From positions 520,675 through 584,674 of the forward strand of contig CAUYUJ010002758.1 in the NCBI GenBank assembly GCA_963575745.1: 64,000 bases of DNA, given 5' to 3'. Positions 24,221 through 36,125 of the stretch are shown here, piece by piece. The stretch comes from Prorocentrum cordatum. Its lineage: Eukaryota; Sar; Dinophyceae; Prorocentrales; Prorocentraceae. A model generated the notes under the pieces. It did not search any database, was not told the DNA's origin, and saw nothing but the letters and a program-made list of their open reading frames with translations. The first letter of the stretch is position 1, and each line of letters begins with the position of its first letter. The translations under genes were made by a program, and so were the position numbers.

Positions 24221-24424
24221 GTGACTCTATGTTGCATATAGAACCGAGCACACGCTGACGACACCAAGCTTGGCCGTCCTGAGAAATCCACCGGCCCTGT
24301 CGGCATGTGTGAGGGGCTGTGCCGTTCGTCGTCGTCGTCGTCGTTTCAATGCTCTAGCGGGCTTGAGGGAAATCGACCCATGTCGTAACCACGTCAAAGG
24401 AAAGCCCCTTCCTTTTGTCCCTTC

Positions 24425-24535
24425 CCCGGCGGGAGATCCCGGGGGGGGGGCCCAGGGAGGTCCTGGGGGGGTCCCGAGGGGGTCCCGGGGGGGTCCCGGA
24501 GGGGGGTCCCGGAGGGGGGTCCCGGGGGGGGTCGC
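24425..24535 (+). repeat. G-rich GGGGTCCCGG minisatellite
   Basis: Repeats of GGGGGGTCCCGG with G runs of 5-9, which could form G-quadruplexes on the plus strand. No gene overlaps it convincingly. Confidence 0.8.
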
Positions 24536-24682
24536 CACCCAAATACGGTTTCACTCCCCGCGCGACCAGTGCGGTCCCCGCGCGGCCCCCGCGCGGTTCC
24601 GGAACCCTGCGCGGCTTCCCGGTTCCCAAAATGGTCCCTGGAGGCGGAAATTGACGAAAGACTGAACATGTAGAGCAACTCC

Positions 24683-24805
24683 CCTCCCCTCCTCCTCCTC
24701 CTCCTCCTCCTCCTCCTCCTCCTCCTCCTCCTCCTTTTCCTCCTCCCCCTCCTCCTCCTCCTCCTCCTCCTCCTCCTCCTCCTCCTCCTCCTCCTCCTCC
24801 TGCTC
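24683..24805 (+). repeat. (CTC)n microsatellite
   Basis: About 120 bp of CTC repeat with one TTTTCCTCCTCCCC interruption. A second short CTC tract follows at 24885-24915. Confidence 0.95.
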
Positions 24806-24915
24806 ACTCTGCGGACTCCGAACCCCAGGCTCGAGGATCGAGGCTTCTTGGCGCCGCCAGAACCCTCTCTTCCGCCACCCTCCTGCTCCTGCTCCTCCTC
24901 CTCCTCCTCCTCGTC

Positions 24916-26034
24916 ATCCTCTTTTTCTTGTTATAGTTATTTTTATGTTTATGTGTATGTTTCCTTTTCTGTTTGTGATTACTGCTATTACATTGTTATC
25001 ATTATCATCATGATTATTCTTCTTATTGTTATTATTATTAGTATTATTATTAGTATTATTAGTATTATTATTAGTATTAGTATTAGTATTAGTATTAGTA
25101 TTATTATTCGTATTATTATTACTACTACTACTACTACTACTACTATTAGTATTATTATCAGCATTATTATCAATAGTAATATTGTTATTAATAATATTAG
25201 TTTCAGTATCATTACTAGTATTAGGATTATTACTATTACTAATATTACTAGTAACATTAGTAATATGACTATTGTTCTTGAATGTTTATTATCATTATTA
25301 GTGTTGTTATTGCTATTATTAGTATTCGTCGTATCATTATTCTTCTTATGCTTATCAATAGGATTCTTCATATCCGTTTTATTCTTATTCTGCTTAGCAT
25401 TACTCTTATTAGTCGTAGTCTTCTTTTTATTATTATTAGTATCCTTCTTAGTGTTAATATTATGAATATTATTATTACCCATCGGTCGTTGAAAGTAGGT
25501 ATTTTTGGATTCCCAGATTTCAATCTACTTTCAGCGCCTTCCTACTTCAAGAGTCGAGTGGTTTTCCCTCTTCCTCCCTCTTCAGGAGGCGTGCGGAAAC
25601 CCAATCTATTTCCAACGCCTTCCTACTTCATGTTTCTACCTACTTCTTCCGACCGATGGGTATGTGTGTTATTATGAGTATTATTATTATGATCATTACT
25701 ATTCTTAGTTTCATGACTTGTATAATTAGTATGCTTATTCTTCTTGAGATTACTATTAGTATTCTTCTTATTCGTGATATTAGTATTGTTATTATTACTA
25801 TTATTTTTCTTCTTAATAGTATTAGGAATATTAGTATGATGTTTCTTATTATTAGTATGATTATTATCATTATTACCAATGGTATCATCATTATTATTCA
25901 TATTATTATCATTATTATTATTATTTCCATCATTATTATTATTATTTCAGGTTTCATTCGTATTGTTACTCGTTTTGTTCTTATGATTATTGTGATTAGT
26001 CTTATTCTTCTTAGTATTACCACTATTATTATTA
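24916..26034. repeat. ATT/AGT-rich degenerate microsatellite, about 1.1 kb
   Basis: Long stretches of ATT, AGT and ACT trinucleotides, interrupted only by the inverted-repeat element at 25478-25660. Frames through it give poly-Ile/Leu/Val or poly-Asn and are not genes. The 26-34.5 kb satellite begins exactly where this tract stops. Confidence 0.95.
25478..25660. mobile_element. Small TA-flanked inverted-repeat element inside the microsatellite
   Basis: A 183-bp island of complex sequence inside the ATT tract. The left end CCCATCGGTCGTTGAAAGTA pairs with the right end TACTTCTTCCGACCGATGGG (about 19 of 22 terminal positions, counting two more each side). TA is present directly outside both ends, fitting the TA target duplication of Tc1/mariner-type MITEs. 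Inside, CAACGCCTTCCTACTTCA is repeated with small changes. It has no coding capacity. Confidence 0.75.
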
Positions 26035-27261
26035 TTACTTACGCAGGACGAATGATTTTCCTTTTGAAGTGAAAATGGCCATGAGGAGTTCGCGAGACAA
26101 CGTCGGCGCCGCCAAACGGACGGCGACCGGACGAGTGTTTGCAGCAACTGGAGGGGATGTATGTATGTATTCATGTTGAATGGGGCCCGCTCGCGCGGGG
26201 AGTTGATGGGAGTGCGCGAGACGACGCAGGGCCCATCGTGGAAAATTGATTACCGAACCCCCCTCCCCATAGAATCTTAACACGGGCGGTTTGCGGGGTC
26301 CGCGGATCCGATTTCTTCCGGCTCCCTAATTTAATTTAGTGATATAAATGTAAAACAGGGTAGAAATCGGCTCCGCCGTAAAAAAAAGACCGGACACGGA
26401 TCAAGCTAATCCGAAATCGGATCCGTACGGGCGGAAATCGGATCCACTGAAACAAACACAAACACAAAAACCACATTTGGATCCGCGCGAGCTTCATGAG
26501 ATCCGACGGCGGTTATCTCATACGGGTCTGCTCACGACTTCGCACCGTCGTTCCAGGCCCAAGAGGAAAAAACTTTCGTTATGGGGATGAGCGTTTTGGC
26601 CTTCGGACTCGTTGGTTACCACATAGCCGACACACCACATCTCACACGCAATCCGTTGCTGGTTGCCACACAGCCGACACCGCATCTCACAGGCAATCCG
26701 TTGGGTGAGGAGACGCAGGGCCGAAACGCATGAGCGTTTTGGCCTTCGGACTCGTTGGTTACCACATAGCCGACACACGTCGGCGCCGCCGAACGGACGG
26801 CGACCGGACGAGCTGTTTGCAGCAACTGGAGGCGATGTATGTATGTTTTCATGTTGAATGGGGCCCGCTCGCGCGGGGAGTTGATGGGAGTGCGCGAGAC
26901 GACGCAGGGCCCATCGTGGAAAATTGATTACCGAACCCCCCTCCCCATAGAATCTTAACACGGGCGGTTTGCGGGGTCCGCGGATCCGATTTCTTCCGGC
27001 TCCCTAATTTAATCTAGTGATACAAATGTAAAACAGGGTAGAAGTCGGATCCGCCGAAAAAAATAAGACCGGACACGGATCCAGCGAATCCGAAATCGGA
27101 TCCGTACGGACGGAAATCGGATCCATCGAAACAAACACAAAAACCACATTTGGATCCGCGCGAGTTTCATGAGATCCGACGGCGGTTATCTCATACGGGT
27201 CTGCTCACGACTTCGCACCGTCGTTCCCGACCCAACAGGAAAAAACTTTCGTCCTGGGGAT

Positions 27262-27826
27262 GAGCGTTTTGGCCTTCGGACTCGTTGGTTACCACATAGC
27301 CGACACACCACATCTCACACGCAATCCGTTGTTGGTTACCACACAGCCGACACCGCGTCTCACAGGCAATCCGTTGGGTGAGTAGACGCAGGGCCGAAAC
27401 GCATGAGCGTTTTGGCCTTCGGACTCGTTGGTTACCACATAGCCGACACACCACATCTCACACGATCCGTTGTTGGTTACCACACAGCCGACACCACATC
27501 TCACAGCAATCCGTTGGGTGAGGAGACGCAGGGCCGAGACGCACTGAGCGTTTTGGCTCTCGGACTCGTTGGTTACCACATAGCCGACACACCACATCTC
27601 ACACGCAATCCGTTGTTGGTTACCACACAGCCGACACCGCGTCTCACAGGCAATCCGTTGGGTGAGTAGACGCAGGGCCGAAACGCATGAGCGTTTTGGC
27701 CTTCGGACTCGTTGGTTACCACATAGCCGACACACCACATCTCACACGATCCGTTGTTGGTTACCACACAGCCGACACCACATCTCACAGCAATCCGTTG
27801 GGTAAGGAGACGCAGGGCCGAAACGC
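27262..27826 (+). repeat. Internal ~143-bp higher-order subrepeat
   Basis: Within the longest satellite unit, the block beginning GCGTTTTGGCCTTCGGACTC is repeated four times (about 27266, 27408, 27549, 27692). Each contains two copies of GGTTACCACAxAGCCGACAC. The second copy has GGCTCT instead of GGCCTT. Unequal exchange among these subrepeats would explain the unit-length classes. Confidence 0.8.
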
Positions 27827-30800
27827 ACTTACGCAGGACGAATGATTTTCCTTCTGGGGTGAAAATGGCCATGAAAAGTTCGCGAGACAACGTCGGCGCC
27901 GCCGAACGGACGGCGACCGGACGAGCTGTTTGCAGCAACTGGAGGGGATGTATGTATGTATTCATGCTGAATGGGGCCCGCTCGCGCGGGGAGTTGATGG
28001 GAGTGCGCGAAACGACGCAGGGCCCATCGTGGAAAATTGATTACCGAACCCCCCTCCCCATAGAATCTTAACACGGGCGGTTTGCGGGGTCCGCGGATCC
28101 GATGTCTTCCGGCTCCCTGGTTTAATTTAGTAATATAAATGTAAAACCGGGTAGAAATCGGATCCGCCGTAAAAATAAGACCGGACACGGATCCAGTGAA
28201 TCCGAAATCGGATCCGTACGGACGGAAATCGGATCCACCGAAACAAACACCAAAACCACATTTGGATCCGCGCGAGCTTCATGAGATCCGACGGCGGTTA
28301 TCTCATACGGGTCTGTTCAAGACTTCACACCGTCGTTCCAGGCCCAAGAGGAAAAAACTTTCACAGCCGACACCACATCTCACAGCAATCCGCTGGGTGA
28401 GGAGACGCAGGGCCGAGACGCACTTACGCAGGACGAATGATTTTCCTCTTGGGGTGAAAATGGCCATGAGGAGTTCGCGAGACAACGTCGGCGCCGCCGA
28501 ACGGACGGCGACCGGACGAGCTGTTTGCAGCAACTGGAGGGGATGTATGTATGTATTCATGTTGAATGGGGCCCGCTCGCGCGGGGAGTTGATGGGAGTG
28601 CGCGAAACGACGCATGGCCCATCGTGGAAAATTGATTACCGAACTCCCCTCCCCATAGAATCTTAACACGGGCGGTTTGCGGGGTCCGCGGATCCGATGT
28701 CTTCCGGTTCCCTGGTTTCCTTTAATAATATAAGTGTAAAACAGGGTAGAAATCGGATCCGCCGTAAAAAATAAGACCGGACACGGATCCAGTGAATCCG
28801 AAATCGGATCCGCACGGACGGAAATCGGATCCACCGAAACAAACACAAAAACCACATTTGGATCCGCGCGAGCTTCATGAGATCCGACGGCGGTTATCTC
28901 ATACGGGTTTGCTCAAGACTTCACACCGTCGTTCCAGGCCCAAGAGGAAAAAACTTTCACAGCCGACACCACATCTCACAGCAATCCGTTGGGTGAGGAG
29001 ACGCAGGACCGAGACGCACTTACGCAGGACGAAAGATTTTCTTCTTGAGGTGAAATGGCCATGAGGAGTTCGCGAGACAACGTCGGCGCCGCCGAACGGA
29101 CGGCGACCGGACGAGCTGTTTACAGCAACTGGAGGGGATGTATGTATGTATTCATGTTGAATGGGGCCCGCTCGCGCGGGGAGTTGATGGGAGTGCGCGA
29201 GACGACGCAAGGCCCATCGTGGAAAATTGATTACCGAACCCCCCTCACCATAGAATCTTAACACGGGCGGTTTGCGGGGTCCGCGGATCCGATGTCTTCC
29301 GGCTCCCTGGTTTAATTTAATAATATAAATGTAAAACAGGGTAGAAATCGGATCCGCCGTAAAAAATAAGACCGGACACGGATCCAGTGAATCCGAAATC
29401 GGATCCGTACAGACGGAAATCGGATCCACCGAAACAAACACAAAAACCACATGTGGATCCGCGCGAGCTTCATGAGATCCGACGGCGGTTATCTCATACG
29501 GGTCTGCTCAAGACTTCACACCGTCGTTCCAGGCCCAAGAGAAAAAAACTTTCACAACCGACACCACATCTCACAGCAATCCGTTGGGTGAAGAGACAGG
29601 GCCGAGACGCACTTACGCAGGGCGAAGATTTTCCTCTTGGGGTGAAAATATGAGGAGTTCGCGAGACAACGTCGGCGCCGCCGAACGGACGGCGACCGGA
29701 CGAGCTGTTTGCAGCAACTGGAGGGGATGTATGTATGTATTCATGTTGAATGGGGCCCGCTCGCGCGGGGAGTTGATGGGAGTGCGCGAGACGACGCAGA
29801 GCCCATCGTGGAAAATTGATTACCGAACCCCCCTCCCCATAGAATCTTAACACGGGCGGTTTGCGGGGTCCGCGGATCCGATTTCTTCCGGCTCCCTGGT
29901 TTAATTTAATAATATAAATGTAAAACAGGGTAGAAATCGGATCCGCCGTAAAAAATAAGACCGGACACGGATCAAGCTAATCCGAAATCGGATCCGTACG
30001 GACGGAAATCGGATCCACCGAAACAAACACCAAAACCACATTTGGATCCGCGCGAGCTTCATGAGATCCGACGGCGGTTATCTCACACGGGTCTGCTCAA
30101 GACTTCACACCGTCGTTCCAGGCCCAAGAGAAAAAAACTTTCACAACCGACACCACATCTCACAGCAATCCGTTGGGTGAAGAGACAGGGCCGAGACGCA
30201 CTTACGCAGGGCGAAAGATTTTCCTCTTGGGGTGAAAAAAGGCTATGAAGAGTTCGCGAGACAACGTCGGCGCCGCCGAACGGACGGCGACCGGACGAGC
30301 TGTTTGCAGCAACTGGAGGGGATGTATGTATGTATTCATGTTGAATGGGGCCCGCTCGCGCGGGGAGTTGATGGGAGTGCGCGAGACGACGCAGGGCCCA
30401 TCGTGGAAAATTGATTACCGAACCCCCCTCCCCATAGAATCTTAACACAGGCGGTTTGCGGGGTCCGCGGATCCGATGTCTTCCGGCTCCCTGGTTTCCT
30501 TTAATAATATAAATGTAAAACAGGGTAGAAATCGGATCCGCCGTAAAAAATAAGACCGGACACGGATCCAGCTAATCCGAAATCGGATCCGTACGGGCGG
30601 AAATCGGATCCACCGAAACAAACACCAAAACCACATTTGGATCCGCGCGAGCTTCATGAGATCCGACGGCGGTTATCTCATACGGGTCTGCTCAAGAGTT
30701 CGCACCGTCGTTCCAGGCCCAAGAGGAAAAAACTTTCGTCCTGGGGATGAGCGTTTTGGCCTTCGGACTCGTTGGTTACCACATAGCCGACACACCACAT

Positions 30801-31435
30801 CTCACACGCAATCCGTTGTTGGTTACCACATAGCCGACACCGCATCTCACAGGCAATCCGTTGGGTGAGGAGACGCAGGGCCGAAACGCATGAGCGTTTT
30901 GGCCTTCGGACTCGTTGGTTACCCCATAGCCGACACACCACATCACACACGATCCGTTGTTGGTTACCACACAGCCGACACCACATCTCACAGCAATCCG
31001 TTGGGTGCGGAAACGCAGGACCGAGACGCACTTACGCAGGACGAAAGAATTTCCTCTTGAGGTGAAAATGGCCATGAGGAGTTCGCGAGACAACGTCGGC
31101 GCCGCCGAACGGACGGCGACCGGACGAGCTGTTTGCAGCAACTGGAGGGGATGTATGTATGTATTCATGTTGAATGGGGCCCGCTCGCGCGGGGAGTTGA
31201 TGGGAGTGCGCGAGACGACGCAGGGCCCATCGTGGAAAATTGATTACCGAACCCCCCTCCCCATAGAATCTTAACACGGGCGGTTTGCGGGGTCCGCGGA
31301 TCCGATTTCTTCCGGCTCCCTGGTTTAATTTAATAATATAAATGTAAAACAGGGTAGAAATCGGATCCGCCGTAAAAAATAAGACCGGACACGGATCCAG
31401 CTAATCCGAAATCGGATCCGTACGGGCGGAAATCG

Positions 31436-33038
31436 GATCCACCGAAACAAACACCAAAACCACATTTGGATCCGCGCGAGCTTCATGAGATCCGACGGCG
31501 GTTATCTCATACGGGTCTGCTCAAGACTTCACACCGTCGTTCCAGGCCCAAGAAGAAAAAACGTTCGTCCTGGGGATGAGCGTTTTGGCCTTCGGACTCG
31601 TTGGTTACCACATAGCCGACACACCACATCTCACACGCAATCCGTCGTTGGTTACCACATAGCCGACACCGCATCTCACAGGCAATCCGTTGGGTGAGGA
31701 GACGCAGGGCCGAAACGCATGAGCGTTTTGGCCTTCGGACTCGTTGGGTACCACATAGCCGACGCACCACATCTCACACGATCCGGTTGGTTACCACACA
31801 GCCGACACCACATCTCACAGCAATCCGTTGGGTGAGGAGACGCAGGGCCGAGACGCACTTACGCAGGACGAAAGATTTTCCTCTTGGGGTGAAAATGGCC
31901 ATGAGGAGTTCGCGAGACAACGTCGGCGCCGCCGAACGGACGGCGACTGGACGAGCTGTGTGCAGCAACTGGGCGGGATGTCTGTATGTATTCATGTTGA
32001 ATGGGGCCCGCTCGCGCGGGCAATTGATGGGAGTGCGCGAGACGACGAAGGGCCCATCGTGGAAAATTGATTACCGAACCCCCCTCCCCATAGAATCTTA
32101 ACACGGGCGGTTTGCGGGGTCCGCGGATCCGATGTCTTCCGGCTCCCTGGTTTAATTTAGTAATATAAATGTAAAACAGGGTAGAAATCGGATCCGCCGT
32201 AAAAATAAAAAAAAAAACAAAAAAAAAAAAAAAAGGACACGGATCCAGCTAATCCGAAATCGGGTCCGTGCGGGCGGAATTCGGATCCACCGAAACAAAC
32301 ACCAAAACCACATTTGGATCCGCGCGAGCTTCATGAGATCCGACGGCGGTTATCTCATACGGGTCTGCTCAAGACTTCACACCGTCGTTCCAGGCCCAAG
32401 AAGAAAAAACGTTCGTCCTGGGGATGAGCGTTTTGGCCTTCGGACTCGTTGGTTACCACATAGCCGACACACCACATCTCACACGCAATCCGTCGTTGGT
32501 TACCACATAGCCGACACCGCATCTCACAGGCAATCCGTTGGGTGAGGAGACGCAGGGCCGAAACGCATGAGCGTTTTGGCCTTCGGACTCGTTGGGTACC
32601 ACATAGCCGACGCACCACATCTCACACGATCCGGTTGGTTACCACACAGCCGACACCACATCTCACAGCAATCCGTTGGGTGAGGAGACGCAGGGCCGAG
32701 ACGCACTTACGCAGGACGAAAGATTTTCCTCTTGGGGTGAAAATGGCCATGAGGAGTTCGCGAGACAACGTCGGCGCCGCCGAACGGACGGCGACTGGAC
32801 GAGCTGTGTGCAGCAACTGGGCGGGATGTCTGTATGTATTCATGTTGAATGGGGCCCGCTCGCGCGGGCAATTGATGGGAGTGCGCGAGACGACGAAGGG
32901 CCCATCGTGGAAAATTGATTACCGAACCCCCCTCCCCATAGAATCTTAACACGGGCGGTTTGCGGGGTCCGCGGATCCGATGTCTTCCGGCTCCCTGGTT
33001 TAATTTAATAATATAAATGTAAAACAGGGTAGAAATCG
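31436..33038 (+). repeat. Near-identical adjacent satellite units (848-bp offset)
   Basis: Positions about 31436-32190 and 32284-33038 are almost letter-for-letter the same. They share rare variants such as AGCTGTGTGCAGCAACTGGG, GTCTGTATG and GGGCAATTGATGG. One visible difference is TTTAGTAATAT versus TTTAATAATAT. This points to a very recent duplication, or an assembly artefact. A run of A with an ACA break (32204-32235) reappears at 33817-33848. Confidence 0.8.
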
Positions 33039-34495
33039 GATCCGGGTCCGTATCGGAAAAACAAACACCAAAACCACATTTGGATCCGCGCGAGCTTCAT
33101 GAGATCCGACGGCGGTTATCTCATACGGGTCTGCTCAAGACTTCACACCGTCGTTCCAGGCCCAAAAGGAAAACACGTTCGTCCTGGGGATGAGCGTTTT
33201 GGCCTTCGGACTCGTTGGTTACCACATAGCCGACACACCACATATCACACGCAATCCGTTGTTGGTTACCACATAGCCGACACCGCATCTCACAGGCAAT
33301 CCGTTGGGTGAGGAGACGCAGGGCCGAAACGCATGAGCGTTTTGGTCTTCGGACTCGTTGGTTACCACATAACCGACGCACCGCATCTCACACGATCCGT
33401 TGTTGGTTACCACACAGCCGACACCACATCTCACAGCAATCCGTTGGGTGAGGAGGCGCAGGGCCGAGACGCAGTTACGCAGGACGAAAGATTTTCCTCT
33501 TGGGGGGAAAATGGCCATGAGGAGTTCGCGAGACAACGTCGGCGCCGCCGAACGGACGGCGACCGGACGAGCTGTTTGCAGCAACTGGAGGGGATGTATG
33601 TATGTATTCATGTTGAATGGGGCCCGCTCGCGCGGGGAGTTGATGGGAGTGCGCGAGACGACGCAGGGCCCATCGTGGAAAATTGATTACCGAACCCCCC
33701 TCCCCATAGAATCTTAACACGGGCGGTTTGCGGGGCCCGCGGATCCGATTTCTTCCGGTTCCCTGGTTTCATTTAGTAATATATGTAAAACAGGGTAGAA
33801 ATCGGATCCGCCGTAAAAATAAAAAAAAAAACAAAAAAAAAAAAAAAAGGACACGGATCCAGCTAATCCGAAATCGGGTCCGTGCGGGCGGAATTCGGAT
33901 CCACCGAAACAAACACCAAAACCACATTTGGATCCGCGCGAGCTTCATGAGATCCGACGGCGGTTATCTCATACGGGTCTGCTCAAGACTTCACACCGTC
34001 GTTCCGGGCCCAAGAGGAAAAAACTTTCGTCCTGGGGATGAGCGTTTTGGCCTTCGGACTCGTTGGTTACCACATAGCCGACACACCACATCTCACACGC
34101 AATCCGTTGTTGGTTACCACACAGCCGACACCACATCTCACAGGCAATCCGTTGGGTGAGGAGACGCAGGGCCGAAACGCAGCGTTTTGGCCTTCGGACA
34201 TGTTGCATACCACATAGCCGACACACCACATCTCACACGCAATCCGTCGTTGGTTACCACACAGCCGACACCACATCTCACAGGCAATCCGTTGGGTGAG
34301 GAGACGCAGGGCCGAAACGCACTTACGCAGGACGAAAGATTTTCCTCTTGAGGTGAAAACGGCCATGACGCGAGACAACGTCGGCAGTGTTTGCAGCAAC
34401 TGGGGGGGGGGTGGTGTGTATTCACCCGCTCGCGCGGGGAGTTGATGGGAATGCGTCGTGGATCCGATCTTAACCCCCGGGATCGCGAAGAGTAC

Positions 34496-34620
34496 GAGCC
34501 CAGAGCGGCCTCCGGCACCGTTTCCGGACGGATCCGCTGGATCCGCTGGATCCGCTGGATCCGGTGACGAATCCCAAACCGGCGCCCTCGCCTGAGACAT
34601 CCTCACAAAACGGGCCCCGG
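34496..34620 (+). repeat. Single 131-bp satellite unit left of the 20-kb insertion
   Basis: The sequence from GAGCCCAGAGCGGCCTCCGG to CACAAAACGGGCCCCGG matches the unit of the array at 54871-55620, including the GGATCCGCT nonamer repeated three times. It stops at CCCCGG exactly where the 20-kb element begins. It is the left remainder of the array that the element split. Confidence 0.85.
34617..34620. other. Left target-site duplication, CCGG
   Basis: The left flank ends GGGCCCCGG and the right flank (54862) begins CCGGGGGGGATG. Intact units read GGGCCCCGGGGGGGATG, so exactly CCGG is present on both sides of the insertion. Confidence 0.75.
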
Positions 34621-34651
34621 CTTTCTGGCTTTTAGTGGGGGTTTTTGGGTT
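34621..34651 (+). repeat. Left terminal inverted repeat, 31 bp
   Basis: Starts CTTTCTGGCTTTTAGTGGGG and continues to position 34651. Against the complement of 54831-54861 it differs only at position 5 (C versus G) and position 24 (T versus A). Confidence 0.85.
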
Positions 34652-34689
34652 TTCGTTGTGGGGCTTCGGAAAGGGGGTGGGGCGAGGTT

Positions 34690-35370
34690 TGGCTAGTTAA
34701 TATGTGTATGGGGCACAAACATCACTGACCACAGCACAGAAAACGTATGGGTGTACGTATGATATACCTGTCGTAACATATAACACGTCTGTGCTCAAAC
34801 TCTAGCATGGCATACGTATACACATAAACGTGTAATGTAGGACGCATGTCATACGTACGCGTGCTCGTTATGTGATGTGTAAACATATTATGAACACGCG
34901 CTCGCGTAATCTAGCGTTTTAGGTGTGATTAATAAAACGTGACGCATGATGGCACGCATAATAAACGCAGACATGTGACGAATGGTTTGTGCACGATACA
35001 CACATCAAGATGGCGGATGTTACTGCACTGTGTAACACACACATGCGTGATGTGCGAGTGTATGCGCACGGCTTATATATGTATGTACTTTTGTGTGTAC
35101 GTTTAAACCACTTTGTGTTAAGCGTGGATGCATGAACGTACGTATTGGCGTATGGGGTTCATGCGCGTGCACAATCATATGCATACACGCACGCATATAC
35201 ACAAAGACACCTGCATTCACACGCACAGACCTGCATAAGTACGTACACGCACATCTTATGTGTATGCACACACATCTTTATGCGTATAGATGCATCGACG
35301 ACGCACGTGTTTTGTATGATACGCGCATGCATGTGCACAATATGGCGTGGTGGCGCGCCATGTCGCGGCG
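34690..35370. repeat. Left subterminal alternating purine-pyrimidine tract
   Basis: About 680 bp dominated by TACGTA, TGCATG, ACACGCATA and similar steps, in which purines and pyrimidines mostly alternate. Such DNA can adopt the Z form. A matching tract lies at the other end (53640-54340). No gene; frames are rich in His, Thr, Tyr and Cys by composition. Confidence 0.7.
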
Positions 35371-35473
35371 CCGTGCGATTGGAGCATCAAGTAGTTTCTC
35401 ACACGCCTGGTCGAGGTGCCTCGGCGATCGGGTTGGCCGAGGCGCCTCGGGCGGTCATTCTTCCCTGCCGGAC

Positions 35474-36022
35474 GAAAACTCTCGGGGTGTCTTGGTGCCT
35501 TAGGCGTCTGGGGGTGTCTTGGGGCCTTAGGCGTCTTGGAGCGTCTCGAGGCCTTAGGCGTCTTGGGGCGTCTTGGGGCCTTAGGCGTCTCGGGGTGTCT
35601 TGGGGCCTTAGGCGTCTGGGGGTGTCTAGAGGCCTTAGGCGTCTTGGGGTGTCTTGGGGCCTTAGGCGTCTTGGGGCGTCTTGGGGCCTTAGGCGTCTTG
35701 GGGCGTCTTGGGGCCTTAGGCGTCTCGGGGTGTCTTGGGGCCTTAGGCGTCTGGGGGTGTCAAGAGGCCTTAGGCGTCTTGGGGTGTCTTGGGGCCTTAG
35801 GCGTCTTGGGGCGTCTTGGGGCCTTAGGCGTCTGGGGCGTCTTGGGGCCTTAGGCGTCTCGGGGTGTCTTGGGGTGTCTTGGGCCTTAGGCGTCTTGGGG
35901 CGTCTTGGGGCCTTAGGCGTCTTGGGGTGTTTGGGGGCCTTAGGCGTGTTGGGGTGTCTTGGGGCCTTAGGCGTCTTGGGGTCTTAGGCGTCTTGGGGCC
36001 TTAGGCGTCTTAGGGCGTCTTG
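35474..36022 (+). repeat. 27-bp minisatellite, about 20 units
   Basis: The unit is TTAGGCGTCTTGGGGCGTCT plus TGGGGCC, with T/C variants. Because 27 is divisible by three, long frames of Leu/Gly/Ala/Val repeats run through it. These are not taken as genes. Confidence 0.9.
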
Positions 36023-36125
36023 GCCCAAGCCGTTGTCGGCACGAAGTAGGTGTTGCCATGCGAAGGCCTGCACAGGGCACGCCCTGCCCCTTTGCACGAG
36101 GAGCCTACAATCGAGCTACGATAAG

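Larger units (their letters stand above)
26035..34490 (+). repeat. 8.5-kb satellite array, units of ~594 and ~830-848 bp
   Basis: Each unit starts with ACTTACGCAGGACGAA and runs through GAGTTCGCGAGACAACGTCG, TATGTATGTATTCATG, a GGATCC-rich part, GGTTATCTCATACGGGTCTG and a GGTTACCACATAGCCGACAC subrepeat block. Starts fall near 26037, 27827, 28422, 29018, 29611, 30200, 31030, 31857, 32705, 33473 and 34321, plus a truncated unit near 26776. Short units (~594 bp) differ from long units (~830-848 bp) by loss of the GCGTTTTGGCCTTCGGACTC block. A 68-codon frame (for example 31068-31274) recurs in most units, but frames and ends vary, so I regard it as non-coding. Confidence 0.9.

Noticed and set aside
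31068-31274. 68-aa frame recurring in most satellite units
   Set aside because: Its conservation follows from homogenisation of the array; start and flanks vary and the reverse frame is equally conserved.
35145-35987. 280-codon frame of Leu/Gly repeats
   Set aside because: The 27-bp minisatellite is a multiple of three, so frames stay open; no conserved non-repeat part.
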